A stretch of 45,688 nucleotides of DNA from Anaerolineales bacterium. Lineage in GTDB: Bacteria > Chloroflexota > Anaerolineae > Anaerolineales > Villigracilaceae. The notes below the pieces were generated by a model. The model saw only the letters and a program-made list of their open reading frames with translations. It had not been told where the DNA came from and ran no database searches. The position numbers and the translations under genes are program-made. Positions 24,936 to 32,704 of this stretch are shown piece by piece. The DNA is taken from positions 1 through 45,688 of the forward strand of contig JAEURH010000016.1 in NCBI GenBank assembly GCA_016789365.1, in the 5' to 3' direction. The stretch's first letter is position 1, and each line of letters begins with the position of its first letter.

Positions 24936-25387
24936 GGCGGTTGAAGAATTACATTCGTTGCGCTGGCAGTTAATGAAATCGTATCCGAACCGATAATATT
25001 TCCAGCCAGCGGCATCAAAATTGGATATTGATAAATGACATTCACGCGAATACTATTAGCAACGCCACGCGTTATGCCTTGACAATCATCGCCCAAGATG
25101 TCAATTTTTACCTGAACAAATGATGTGTTTCTTAAATCTACGGGCGATGAAAAAACCGCTTCATCACTACGCGGAAGAATGTTGCGTGCCCGATTTTCTA
25201 TTTCTGGCTTGTTGCTTGGGTTGAACGAACCATACAACGCGCCTTCCTGTGCGGCATCGCGCAAAATAGAATACGAAAACAATGCCATACCGAAGTCAAT
25301 TGTGCCTAATAGAATTAAAAGAATCACAGGCAGGCTGATTGCCAACTCAATTAAACTTTGTCCTTTTTCTTGATTCAACATTTTCAT
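24926..25387 (-). CDS. TadE-like pilin protein, short
   Basis: A 153-residue protein with EKGQSLIELAISLPVILLILLGTIDFG (about 7-33) as the TadE helix, then ILRDAAQEGALYGS and a small mature domain ending in two Pro and a Cys. It is the shortest of the four TadE-like proteins here. It starts one base after the stop of the preceding gene (TAAGATG) and overlaps the following gene by 10 nt, so translation of the three genes is coupled. Confidence 0.82.
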   Translation of the reverse strand: MKMLNQEKGQSLIELAISLPVILLILLGTIDFGMALFSYSILRDAAQEGALYGSFNPSNKPEIENRARNILPRSDEAVFSSPVDLRNTSFVQVKIDILGDDCQGITRGVANSIRVNVIYQYPILMPLAGNIIGSDTISLTASATNVILQPPCP

Positions 25388-25388
25388 C

Positions 25389-26525
25389 TTAGTTACTAGA
25401 ATCTATTGGGTAATTGACACAACCCGGTGTACCAATCGTAATGATAATTCTTTCAGTTCCATCAAAGACATTGTAATTTTGATGGAACACAAACTTAATC
25501 GTCGAACTACCTGTTGGGATAATGGGGTAGTAAGCAGGTATAAAGGCAGATGGCGCGAGAATATCCCCATTCCACGGCGCTTGCCCAGTGAATTGAATTT
25601 GCGTCAGGCGAAGCGTGGGGTCGTTGCCATTATGCCCATTGTTATGATTCCATTCTACATATACTTGTGCCACTGTTAAGCGATGACCTGTGTTATTGAC
25701 AATATTCATGCTCATTGCATTATTTTCAAATTCAAGCCCACTATGTGAAACATTGGTTACGCCTGTGCAACTGATAAATGTCGGCGTGACGGAAGAAGTC
25801 CAAGTTGGTGGTGGTGTGAGTGATGGCGTTAAAGTTAGAGTAGGTGATAATGTGCTAAGGGGTGTCTTAAAACCTTGTGTGCCAGAAATAGGCGGCACTT
25901 TCGTAAAAGTAGGCGGAAGCGTTTGTGTTGCCGTAGCATCGCTTGGAATTCTGGATGGCGTAGGTGATTCTGCTCTAAAACCCGTAGGCGCTGCCGAACC
26001 GAAAATAGGAATAGAAATTAAGAAAGTACGCGCATTGGCAGATACAATCGTTAATGGTTCTAATGGCAAAATTTGAACAATAGGTTCGTAGTTAGCAGTA
26101 ACTTGCACAATAATCCTATCGCCATTTTGGATTAAATTATCTTCAATGGGGCAGGTATCTGCATCGGGGTTAGGGTCAATATCTACAATCGGAATTTGCT
26201 CGCCGTTTTTAGTCAGCCCTCTATCATAGGTAATATTAATATCTTCAAACTCAACCAAAATGGCTGATTCGTTTGCTACTTCTCGAATGCCTTCGCAATC
26301 TTGATAAAAGGTTGTTCCGTCATTTACTTCACCAGCACCCGCGCCATAACGCGCCGCCTGTCGTGAAGCATTCGATACTGATGCAAAAATAAATATCAAC
26401 CGTGAAAATTCAATAATGCCGTATAACAAAATAATTAATATCGGCATCACCAACATAAACTCCACCATCGCTTGCGCGCGTGGATGCCTATTTTTTATTT
26501 GAAAAAATTTTTTTATACCAATCAT
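25389..26525 (-). CDS. TadE-like pilin protein with C-terminal beta domain
   Basis: A 378-residue protein. The TadE helix is AQAMVEFMLVMPILIILLYGIIEF (about 18-41), then ASRQAARYGAG and a mature domain to about 185. A Ser/Thr/Pro linker (about 188-250) leads to a roughly 125-residue beta-rich domain starting ISCTGVTNVSHSGLEFE and ending TIGTPGCVNY, likely closed by a disulfide. By eye it is related to the domain of the last TadE-like protein in the operon (shared C..-FENN/FNGDN-NxT/VxNATLTW pattern). The start overlaps the prepilin peptidase stop by one base (TAATG). Confidence 0.82.
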   Translation of the reverse strand: MIGIKKFFQIKNRHPRAQAMVEFMLVMPILIILLYGIIEFSRLIFIFASVSNASRQAARYGAGAGEVNDGTTFYQDCEGIREVANESAILVEFEDINITYDRGLTKNGEQIPIVDIDPNPDADTCPIEDNLIQNGDRIIVQVTANYEPIVQILPLEPLTIVSANARTFLISIPIFGSAAPTGFRAESPTPSRIPSDATATQTLPPTFTKVPPISGTQGFKTPLSTLSPTLTLTPSLTPPPTWTSSVTPTFISCTGVTNVSHSGLEFENNAMSMNIVNNTGHRLTVAQVYVEWNHNNGHNGNDPTLRLTQIQFTGQAPWNGDILAPSAFIPAYYPIIPTGSSTIKFVFHQNYNVFDGTERIIITIGTPGCVNYPIDSSN

Positions 26526-27310
26526 TATTTGGGTAAGAAAAATTGAATTGCCGATGGAAAGTATACAATTAAAAATGCACTGATAATAAAGTAAGGACCA
26601 TAAGGGATAAACATCATTAGCACATTCTTACTATATTTACCAGAAATAATTAACCACAAGATTAATAAGAAACTAAAAATACCGCCTAATAAAATACTCA
26701 TCAAAATACAAAACCAAATTAAATCCACGCCGACGAGAAAACCAAGCACAGTGGCAAGAATCACATCACCTGCGCCGAGAGATTCTTCATCATCGGCTTC
26801 TAAGCCTTGTGCTTGCATTCGTTTGGCACGCAAGCGGGCGAATAAAACGCCAAAATAATAAAATGCTAATAAAATCACGAAACCCAACAAACCGCCTAAA
26901 AGAGTTGGTACAATGCCGCGGGTATACGTCCCCAGCCCCACGGTCAGCAATGAACCGAAAATGCTTGTTGGGTGAAGAATCAGGCGATGCTCCATATCAA
27001 TCACAAACACCACACCTAAATAAATCAATAACAACATGCCGAGCCAATATCCCATTTTGGGTGCTTGAAGCCAAACATACAAACTGATGAAAAAGAGAAC
27101 AGCGTGTGTTATCCAAGTTCTTTTATTTCTAGTATGTCCATTTTCGCAAGGTTGAAAAAATAAATAATCTTTCCAAGTGAAAGAAGCATTGCATTGTAAA
27201 CAAGCGGGTTGCGTGAGTCGCCGTGTGATTGGCAACACGTCTGAAAGATAATTGACGATGATTCCAACCAACAAGCCAACGGTAGCAGGGATAATTAATG
27301 ATATAGTCAT
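26525..27310 (-). CDS. Type IV prepilin peptidase (aspartic protease)
   Basis: A 261-residue polytopic membrane protease that trims leader peptides of pilins, here presumably Tad pilins. The two catalytic Asp are Asp105 in VFVIDMEHRLILHP (101-114) and Asp182 in LGAGDVILATVLGF (178-191). The cytoplasmic zinc loop is present but altered: CLQC (37-40) and then CENGH (55-59) instead of a second CxxC. Unlike E. coli-type bifunctional enzymes the rest of the N-methylase motif is not convincing. It is the first gene of the Tad operon, and its ATG lies right at the predicted transcript start with no ribosome site. Confidence 0.87.
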   Translation of the reverse strand: MTISLIIPATVGLLVGIIVNYLSDVLPITRRLTQPACLQCNASFTWKDYLFFQPCENGHTRNKRTWITHAVLFFISLYVWLQAPKMGYWLGMLLLIYLGVVFVIDMEHRLILHPTSIFGSLLTVGLGTYTRGIVPTLLGGLLGFVILLAFYYFGVLFARLRAKRMQAQGLEADDEESLGAGDVILATVLGFLVGVDLIWFCILMSILLGGIFSFLLILWLIISGKYSKNVLMMFIPYGPYFIISAFLIVYFPSAIQFFLPK

Positions 27311-27317
27311 TTGAATT

Positions 27318-27346
27318 ATTATAATTCTAATTAATTGCGCTGGTAA
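27318..27346 (-). promoter_or_regulatory. Promoter giving a leaderless prepilin peptidase mRNA
   Basis: On the minus strand TTACCA (27346-27341), 17-bp spacer, TATAAT (27323-27318). Initiation about 7 nt downstream would be at 27311, next to the ATG at 27310. No Shine-Dalgarno sequence is present. Confidence 0.55.
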
Positions 27347-27393
27347 AGTTATTATTTTTGATGTAAGCCGATTGCAATGTTTTTAGTAGAATA

Positions 27394-27421
27394 TTGAAAA
27401 CACTTTACAAATTTGTATAGC
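27394..27421 (+). promoter_or_regulatory. Probable promoter of murA
   Basis: TTGAAA at 27394-27399, a 16-bp spacer, and TATAGC at 27416-27421, 18 nt before the ATG. The short leader carries AGGAGA as ribosome site. Confidence 0.45.
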
Positions 27422-27439
27422 ATCATATAGGAGAAATAA

Positions 27440-28720
27440 ATGGAAGAATTCATCATCGAAGGCGGTGTGCCGTTGCATGGAGAGGTTACGCCATCTGGAA
27501 ATAAAAATGCGGCATTGCCTTTGTTGGCGGCATGTTTGTTAACTGCCGAACCAGTCACGCTTCACAACATTCCACAAATTCGTGATGTGTTCGCCATGCG
27601 AAAATTAATTGAAAGTGTTGGCGCACAAGTAGAAGAATTAGACTCAAATACTTGGCGAATCACTAGCCGCGAAATTTTCGCCTCACACCTTGACCCTGAC
27701 CTGTGTCGTAAAATTCGGGCTTCGATTTTGCTTGCAGGTCCCGTTCTCGCACGGACGGGTGGCATCAAACTCCCGCCCCCCGGCGGAGATGTTATTGGTC
27801 GCCGACGTTTAGATACACATATTTTGGCGTTACGCGCATTGGGTGCAAATGTTACCTACAATCGCGTTTTTGATATTGAAGCAAAAAAATTGCAAGGCGC
27901 TGATATTTTATTAGACGAAGCCAGCGTAACCGCTACTGAAAACGCAGTGATGGCGGCTGTGCTTGCCAAAGGTGAGACGAAAATCCGCAATGCCGCTTCA
28001 GAGCCGCACGTGCAAGAATTATGTAACTTCTTAAATTTGCTTGGCGCAAAAATTAATGGCATTGGCTCAAATACTTTGCACATTCAAGGGGTAAAAGAAT
28101 TACATGGTGGCGAATTTACAATAGGACCTGATTTGTTAGAAGTGGTCAGTTACATTGGCGTGGCAGTGGTCACACGAGGGAGCATAAAAATCCATAATGC
28201 TGGCGTTCAACATTTAGAAATGATTCAGCAAGTGTTTCATCGGCTGGGCGTGCACTGGCAAGTGGAAGGTAACGATATTATTGTTCCAAAAGAGCAATCG
28301 CTCAAAATCATTTCAGATTTAGACGGCGCCGTGCCTGAAATCAAAACCAATGTGTGGCCCGCCTTCCCAACTGACTTAACGAGCATTGCCATCACAGTTG
28401 CAACACAAGCAACTGGCTCTGTTCTATTTCACGATTGGATGTTTTCAGGAAGAATGTATTTTACAGATAAACTAGTAGGCATGGGCGCACGAATTATTTT
28501 ATGTGACCCCTATCGCGTTTTGATTCAAGGACCAACTCAACTGTATGCCGAGAAATTAGAAAGCCCAGACATTCGGGCAGGTATGGCGTTATTACTCGCC
28601 GCCTTAGCAGCAGAAGGGACTTCGACAATTCGTAATGTTGTGCAAATTGAACGTGGATATGAAAAAGTAGATGAAAAACTCAAATCACTTGGTGCAAAAA
28701 TCAGCCGTGACTTTGAATAA
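27440..28720 (+). CDS. murA: UDP-N-acetylglucosamine 1-carboxyvinyltransferase (MurA), Cys-to-Asp form
   Basis: A 426-residue enzyme of the enolpyruvate transferase fold, doing the first committed step of peptidoglycan synthesis. GNKNAALPLLAACLL (20-34) holds the substrate-binding Lys-Asn pair; ASILLAGPVLAR (94-105) and PPPGGDVIGRRRLDTHI (112-128) form the active-site loop. Where most MurA have Cys (PGGCxIG) this one has Asp117; Asp at this place is known in mycobacteria and chlamydiae and is linked to fosfomycin insensitivity. The region around 225-240 (PDLLEVVSYIG) differs from the common RIETGTF pattern, so a paralogue with another substrate cannot be fully excluded. It is a single gene closed by a strong terminator. 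Confidence 0.88.
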   Translation: MEEFIIEGGVPLHGEVTPSGNKNAALPLLAACLLTAEPVTLHNIPQIRDVFAMRKLIESVGAQVEELDSNTWRITSREIFASHLDPDLCRKIRASILLAGPVLARTGGIKLPPPGGDVIGRRRLDTHILALRALGANVTYNRVFDIEAKKLQGADILLDEASVTATENAVMAAVLAKGETKIRNAASEPHVQELCNFLNLLGAKINGIGSNTLHIQGVKELHGGEFTIGPDLLEVVSYIGVAVVTRGSIKIHNAGVQHLEMIQQVFHRLGVHWQVEGNDIIVPKEQSLKIISDLDGAVPEIKTNVWPAFPTDLTSIAITVATQATGSVLFHDWMFSGRMYFTDKLVGMGARIILCDPYRVLIQGPTQLYAEKLESPDIRAGMALLLAALAAEGTSTIRNVVQIERGYEKVDEKLKSLGAKISRDFE

Positions 28721-28724
28721 AAAA

Positions 28725-28752
28725 GAAGCCGCAATAGTGCGGCTTCTTTTTT
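28725..28752 (+). terminator. Intrinsic terminator of murA
   Basis: A perfect 9-bp stem GAAGCCGCA/TGCGGCTTC with a 4-nt loop, flanked by AAAA and TTTTTT. It works for murA and, because it is symmetrical, probably also for the convergent lipoprotein gene. Confidence 0.92.
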
Positions 28753-28770
28753 ATTAGCAATATCTCTTTA

Positions 28771-29370
28771 TTAAGGAACCACAATAGTTTCTTTCTTAAT
28801 TTTTACTGCAAACAAGTGATTATCGCCAACACGATTATTGACCGTTCCTGAAGCATTACCAGATTTTCCACCGCCATAGTCAATAATAGCATAAGCATAA
28901 TACTGACCTTTAGGAATTGAAACAACAAGTTTTTGATTTTTACTTAATGTATAAGTTAAAAACCCACATTGACCAAAAGCATTTAACCCAGGTCCCAGCC
29001 AAAGGGAGATAAGAACACTCCCGCCGGTCTCATTTTCAAGGCGGATGTTCGATTGAGGACCTGCTTCACCAACATTCAACGGACCTTCACATGAACCTTG
29101 AGGTTTCGAGGTTGCTGTTGGTGGGGCTACTTCAATAGTCGGAGGGGGAGGAAGTGTAAAAGTTGGCAGTGGTGTTGGGCTAGGTGTTTCAGTTGGCGGA
29201 ACGGGTGTATTCGTTGGTATCGCCGCTTGTGTTTCAGCCACAATCGTCCATGCCGCGGCAACCGCTGTGCCAGAAACTTCTTCGGGTGACAAAGTTGGTT
29301 CTGCCTGTTGACCACACGCCGCCAACAAAATTGAGACGAGAGCCAAAACAGGTATGAATTTTCTTAACAT
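28771..29370 (-). CDS. Secreted lipoprotein with Thr/Pro linker
   Basis: A 199-residue protein with a lipoprotein signal peptide (MLRKFIPVLALVSILLAAC, Cys19 as the lipidated residue). Residues about 20-95 are low complexity, with repeated TPVPPTETPSPTPLPT-like spacer; residues about 96-199 form a small beta-rich domain ending HLFAVKIKKETIVVP. The C-terminal part is related by eye to that of the adjacent lipoprotein gene, so the two are a tandem duplication. Function unknown; location should be the outer face of the membrane. Ribosome site GGAG is well placed. Confidence 0.78.
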   Translation of the reverse strand: MLRKFIPVLALVSILLAACGQQAEPTLSPEEVSGTAVAAAWTIVAETQAAIPTNTPVPPTETPSPTPLPTFTLPPPPTIEVAPPTATSKPQGSCEGPLNVGEAGPQSNIRLENETGGSVLISLWLGPGLNAFGQCGFLTYTLSKNQKLVVSIPKGQYYAYAIIDYGGGKSGNASGTVNNRVGDNHLFAVKIKKETIVVP

Positions 29371-29394
29371 GTATTTCTCCTTATTTTGAAAAAC

Positions 29395-30093
29395 TTACTT
29401 AACTACAATCTTATCTTTGAACAAAGTTATCTGTAAATCATTATCTTTTAATAATGAAAAACTTCCAGCAAACTGCCTACCGCCAACCCAAGCAACATAA
29501 GTATATTGACCTACTGGCGCTTTCACCTTCACCGTTCCATTAACAGGGTATTCAAGAATAGTGACGTAACCATCTTTTGTAACACAACGTAATGAGATAT
29601 ACGCATCTGCTTTCGCTCTATTAACCAAAAAGATACTGCTAGAAGGTAAATTTGGCGGTAAAGTTCCATGAAACTGAGGTTGCGGGTCAACCATGGATGT
29701 AGAGGTAAAAAACGGATTTAATGTTGGGCTTGGCGTTCCAGTAAATGGTAATGTGCCAACAATTACACCAGCACTTGCTGTTTCAGTAACATTTTCTGCT
29801 GTAACTGTACCGGTTCCCAGCGTGGCAGTTAAAGTCAACAACGCAGGGTTTTGCGTTTCAGTAGCCGTTGCAACAACTTCAGTATTTGTAGCAGTAACAA
29901 TCACAGGTGTTTCGGTTGGAACAGCCGTATCCGTTGGAATTGCTTGCAACGTTTGTTGTGAAAGTACTGCCGCAGTCAACTGCAAATCCGCTTCAGAAAT
30001 TGGTGTTGGGTTAGTATCTGCCTGAGGTACAGCAGGCAAACATGCACCGAACAAAAAACTCATAACCATAAAAATTAAAAGCCTTTTCTTCAT
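29395..30093 (-). CDS. Secreted lipoprotein, paralogue of its neighbour
   Basis: A 232-residue protein. MKKRLLIFMVMSFLFGAC gives a lipobox with Cys18. A Thr/Val-rich spacer (about 20-140) leads to a beta-rich domain with AYISLRCVTKDGYV and APVGQYTYVAWVGGRQ, ending LFKDKIVVK, similar to the domain of the downstream lipoprotein. Start 30093 is chosen because GGAG lies 10 nt upstream; a start at 30108 would add five residues. It follows trxA by 24 nt, so trxA and both lipoproteins may be co-transcribed. Confidence 0.75.
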   Translation of the reverse strand: MKKRLLIFMVMSFLFGACLPAVPQADTNPTPISEADLQLTAAVLSQQTLQAIPTDTAVPTETPVIVTATNTEVVATATETQNPALLTLTATLGTGTVTAENVTETASAGVIVGTLPFTGTPSPTLNPFFTSTSMVDPQPQFHGTLPPNLPSSSIFLVNRAKADAYISLRCVTKDGYVTILEYPVNGTVKVKAPVGQYTYVAWVGGRQFAGSFSLLKDNDLQITLFKDKIVVK

Positions 30094-30117
30094 AGCACCC
30101 AACTCCAAATGGATTGA

Positions 30118-30459
30118 CTAATTTTGACCCACAACGCTTAAAAACTGATTAACGACATCTCGCAACATTTTTTCAGGCAAAGCACCAACTTGACGATGTA
30201 CTACTTTACCACCTGAAACAAATAACAAAGTAGGAATCCCCTGAATCCCAAATTTTTGCATCCATTCCGCATGGTCGTCTGTATTTACTTTTGCAATCAC
30301 AATTTTCTCGCCCATTTCGTTAGCGAGTTTATCCAACGTAGGCGCAATCATTTTACAAGGATTACACCATGGCGCCCAAAAATCAACAATCACAGGCACA
30401 TCTGATTGCATAACAACTTTTTCAAATTCAGCATCTGAAATATGAATGGGTTCTGACAT
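30118..30459 (-). CDS. trxA: Thioredoxin with CNPC active site
   Basis: A 113-residue thioredoxin: IVDFWAPWCNPCKMIAP (24-40) with Cys32 and Cys35, cis-Pro in GIPTLLFVSGG, and the usual length and ending. The active site is WCNPC rather than the common WCGPC; Asn in the middle is rare and can shift redox potential. No signal peptide, so cytoplasmic. Ribosome site AAGGAAAA. It leads the minus-strand group with two lipoprotein genes and is divergent from ftsY. Confidence 0.93.
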   Translation of the reverse strand: MSEPIHISDAEFEKVVMQSDVPVIVDFWAPWCNPCKMIAPTLDKLANEMGEKIVIAKVNTDDHAEWMQKFGIQGIPTLLFVSGGKVVHRQVGALPEKMLRDVVNQFLSVVGQN

Positions 30460-30495
30460 ATATTTTCCTTTTCTAACTTCTGATTAAGCGAAAAA

Positions 30496-30521
30496 AGTAT
30501 AACATAATTCCCTGATATAAT
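30496..30521. promoter_or_regulatory. Divergent extended -10 promoters for trxA and ftsY
   Basis: Plus strand: TGATATAAT (30513-30521), an extended -10, predicts a start near 30528, only about 3 nt before the ftsY ATG. Minus strand: TGTTATACT with TATACT at 30501-30496, also extended -10, serves trxA with a normal leader. Neither has a clear -35. Confidence 0.55.
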
Positions 30522-30530
30522 CGCCGCCTT

Positions 30531-31439
30531 ATGAGCATTTTCTCACGTTGGAAAGATGGGCTTTCAAAAACAAGCAAATCTGCTTTTGGGCAAATTGCCT
30601 CAATTCTCGGTGCATCCGAAATTACAAACGAAACATGGGATGAACTTGAAGCACTATTGATTCAAGCAGATTTAGGAATTGAAACCACCACATCTATTTT
30701 AGATTCACTCAAACGCCTCACCCGTGACCTCGGATTGATTCGTGCTAGCGACCTTTATCTTAACTTGAAACAAGAGTTGCGTTCACGGCTTGTAAACCCA
30801 CCAAAATTAAATATTAATCACAAACCAACCGTGATATTAATTGTCGGTGTAAATGGTGCAGGCAAAACAACCACAATTGCAAAATTAAGTTCACGCTTTA
30901 CTAATGAAGGCAAAAAAGTTTTACTCGGCGCGGCAGACACTTTCCGAGCCGCGGCAGTTGACCAACTTGAAGTATGGGCAAACAGGTTGCAGGTCGAAGT
31001 AATAAGCGGTGCCCAAGATAGCGACCCAGGCGCAGTAGCATTCAACACTGTCCAATCAGGAATCGCTCGCGGAGCAGACATCATATTAATAGATACGGCT
31101 GGGCGTTTGCATACACGTTTCAATTTAATGGAAGAGTTGAAAAAAGTATATCGTGTGGTTGGCAAAGCATTGACCAATGCACCCCATGAAGTATGGCTTG
31201 TTTTAGATGCGACCACTGGGCAAAACGCCTTACAACAAGCACGTTCATTTAAGGAAGCAGTGAATGTGACAGGTGTGATATTATCCAAATTAGATTCATC
31301 TGCTCGTGGTGGCATGGCATTTGCAATTCAAAGTGAATTAGGCTTGCCAATTTTGTTTGCAGGCTTAGGCGAAAAGCCAGAAGATTTGACTCCATTTGAC
31401 CCCGACGCATTTATTGAAGGAATTTTACAAAACAATTAA
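30531..31439 (+). CDS. ftsY: Signal recognition particle receptor FtsY
   Basis: A 302-residue SRP GTPase. The N domain (about 1-95) is followed by the G domain with P-loop GVNGAGKTTTIAKLS (about 107-121), the SRP-specific DTFRAAAVDQLEVW, the DTAGRLHTRFNLMEELKK switch, LSKLDSSARGGMAF and GLGEKPEDLTPFDP near the end. It lacks the long acidic A domain of E. coli FtsY, which is normal in many bacteria. It delivers ribosome-nascent-chain/SRP complexes to the translocon. There is no ribosome site, and the predicted leader is only about 3 nt. Confidence 0.96.
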   Translation: MSIFSRWKDGLSKTSKSAFGQIASILGASEITNETWDELEALLIQADLGIETTTSILDSLKRLTRDLGLIRASDLYLNLKQELRSRLVNPPKLNINHKPTVILIVGVNGAGKTTTIAKLSSRFTNEGKKVLLGAADTFRAAAVDQLEVWANRLQVEVISGAQDSDPGAVAFNTVQSGIARGADIILIDTAGRLHTRFNLMEELKKVYRVVGKALTNAPHEVWLVLDATTGQNALQQARSFKEAVNVTGVILSKLDSSARGGMAFAIQSELGLPILFAGLGEKPEDLTPFDPDAFIEGILQNN

Positions 31440-31449
31440 AAACATTTCT

Positions 31450-31510
31450 CACCCAAAGTATCACAAAGGTTTTAATTTTTTCTTTGTGAGCCTTCGTGGC
31501 ACTTTGTGGT
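31450..31510. repeat. Palindromic repeat, family C (copy 2)
   Basis: An imperfect inverted repeat with inner stem TCACAAAG (31461-31468)/CTTTGTGA (31482-31489) around a T-rich loop, enclosed by ACCCAAAGT and ACTTTGTGGT. It ends 15 nt before the prfB start and may terminate ftsY. Confidence 0.65.
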
Positions 31511-31525
31511 AAAAAAGGATATATC

Positions 31526-32612
31526 ATGCAAGATTTATTACAACGATTAAACACAGCCAACGAATTAACTACTCAATTATTGGAGCGTCTTTGACCTGAC
31601 AGGCAAAGAAAAACAACTGATTGAATTAGAAAAAGAAACCGAAGCACCCGATTTTTGGAATAATAATGCCAACGCGCAAAAAGTAATGAAAACCGTTTCC
31701 AATTTGCGAGATGAAGTGGAAACATGGAAAAAAATAAAAAATCAAATACATGATTTAACTGATTTAGCAAAACTAAATGATGAATCTTTGCGCGCCGATT
31801 TAGAAACCGAAATTCAAACTTTAGAAAACAATTTAGAAAAACGTTCTTTCGCCGCCATGTTATCGGGTCCGTATGACCATGACGATGCCATCTTGGCAAT
31901 TCATGCAGGCGCAGGTGGAACCGACTCACAGGATTGGGCTGAGATGCTTCAACGCATGTATATCCGTTGGGCTGAAGGACATAACTTCACAATTGATATT
32001 ATGGACTCAACCGCTGGCGAAGAAGCAGGTATAAAAAGTGTCACCATTGCAATCGGTGGAAAATACGCGTTTGGATATTTGCGTTCTGAAAAAGGCGTGC
32101 ATCGTTTGGTGCGTTTATCTCCGTTTGACGCGAATCACCGTCGCCACACATCATTTGCATTAATCGAAGTTCTTCCACAAGTTTCAATGGAAGAAGCCGA
32201 TATTGAAATAAATCCTAGTGATATAAAAATGGATGTCTTTCGTTCATCTGGCGCAGGCGGGCAAAACGTACAAAAAAATGCAACCGCAGTTCGTCTCACA
32301 CACATTCCAACAGGCATTGTTGTCACTTGTCAAAACGAACGTTCGCAATCACAAAACCGTGAATTCGCCATGAAAATTTTACGCGCACGTTTGTTAGAAC
32401 TTCGTCAAGCCGAAAGAGAAGAAGAACGTGCCGTGCTTCGTGGTGAATACACCAAAGCCGAATGGGGAAGTCAGATTCGCTCGTATGTTTTGCATCCCTA
32501 TCAAATGGTCAAAGACCATCGCAACGATTTTCAAGTAGGCAATGCACAAGCCGTTTTAGATGGCGATTTAGATGATTTTATGGAATCCTATTTGAAAAGC
32601 GGAAGTAAATAA
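31526..32612 (+). CDS. prfB: Peptide chain release factor 2 with programmed +1 frameshift
   Basis: The first frame starts at ATG 31526 (ribosome site AAGGAT) and reaches TGA at 31592-31594 after 22 codons; a +1 shift at CTT-TGA-C continues in the frame from 31593 to the stop at 32612, giving about 361 residues. The shift site has the classical parts: an internal Shine-Dalgarno-like GGAG just upstream, the slippery CTT, and TGAC. RF2 reads UGA, so low RF2 raises shifting, an autoregulatory loop. The mature protein shows RLSPFDANHRRHTSFA and the peptidyl-hydrolase motif SSGAGGQNVQKN. It is not a pseudogene. Family length is about 365 residues. Confidence 0.95.
31582..31595 (+). promoter_or_regulatory. 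prfB programmed frameshift site
   Basis: GGAG at 31582-31585, then CGT, slippery CTT (31589-31591) and TGA (31592-31594) followed by C. The spacing of 3 nt between GGAG and CTT is as in known prfB sites. Confidence 0.93.
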
Positions 32613-32671
32613 CGCTTCTTGCTTAATTGATAATTGATTTTGTTTCAACAACCTTTTCTTATCCCCAAAAC

Positions 32672-32702
32672 AAAAGAGCGGATGTAACATCCGCTCTTTT
32701 TA
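32672..32702. terminator. Bidirectional terminator between prfB and the S1-domain gene
   Basis: A 13-bp perfect stem (32672-32684 with 32688-32700) with a TAA loop, including A and T tracts on both sides. It lies between convergent genes. Confidence 0.9.
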
Positions 32703-32704
32703 TC

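Noticed and set aside
31526-31686. prfB as a frameshifted pseudogene
   Set aside because: The in-frame TGA lies in the classical +1 shift context (GGAG, CTT, TGAC), and the downstream frame is intact with the GGQ and SPF motifs.
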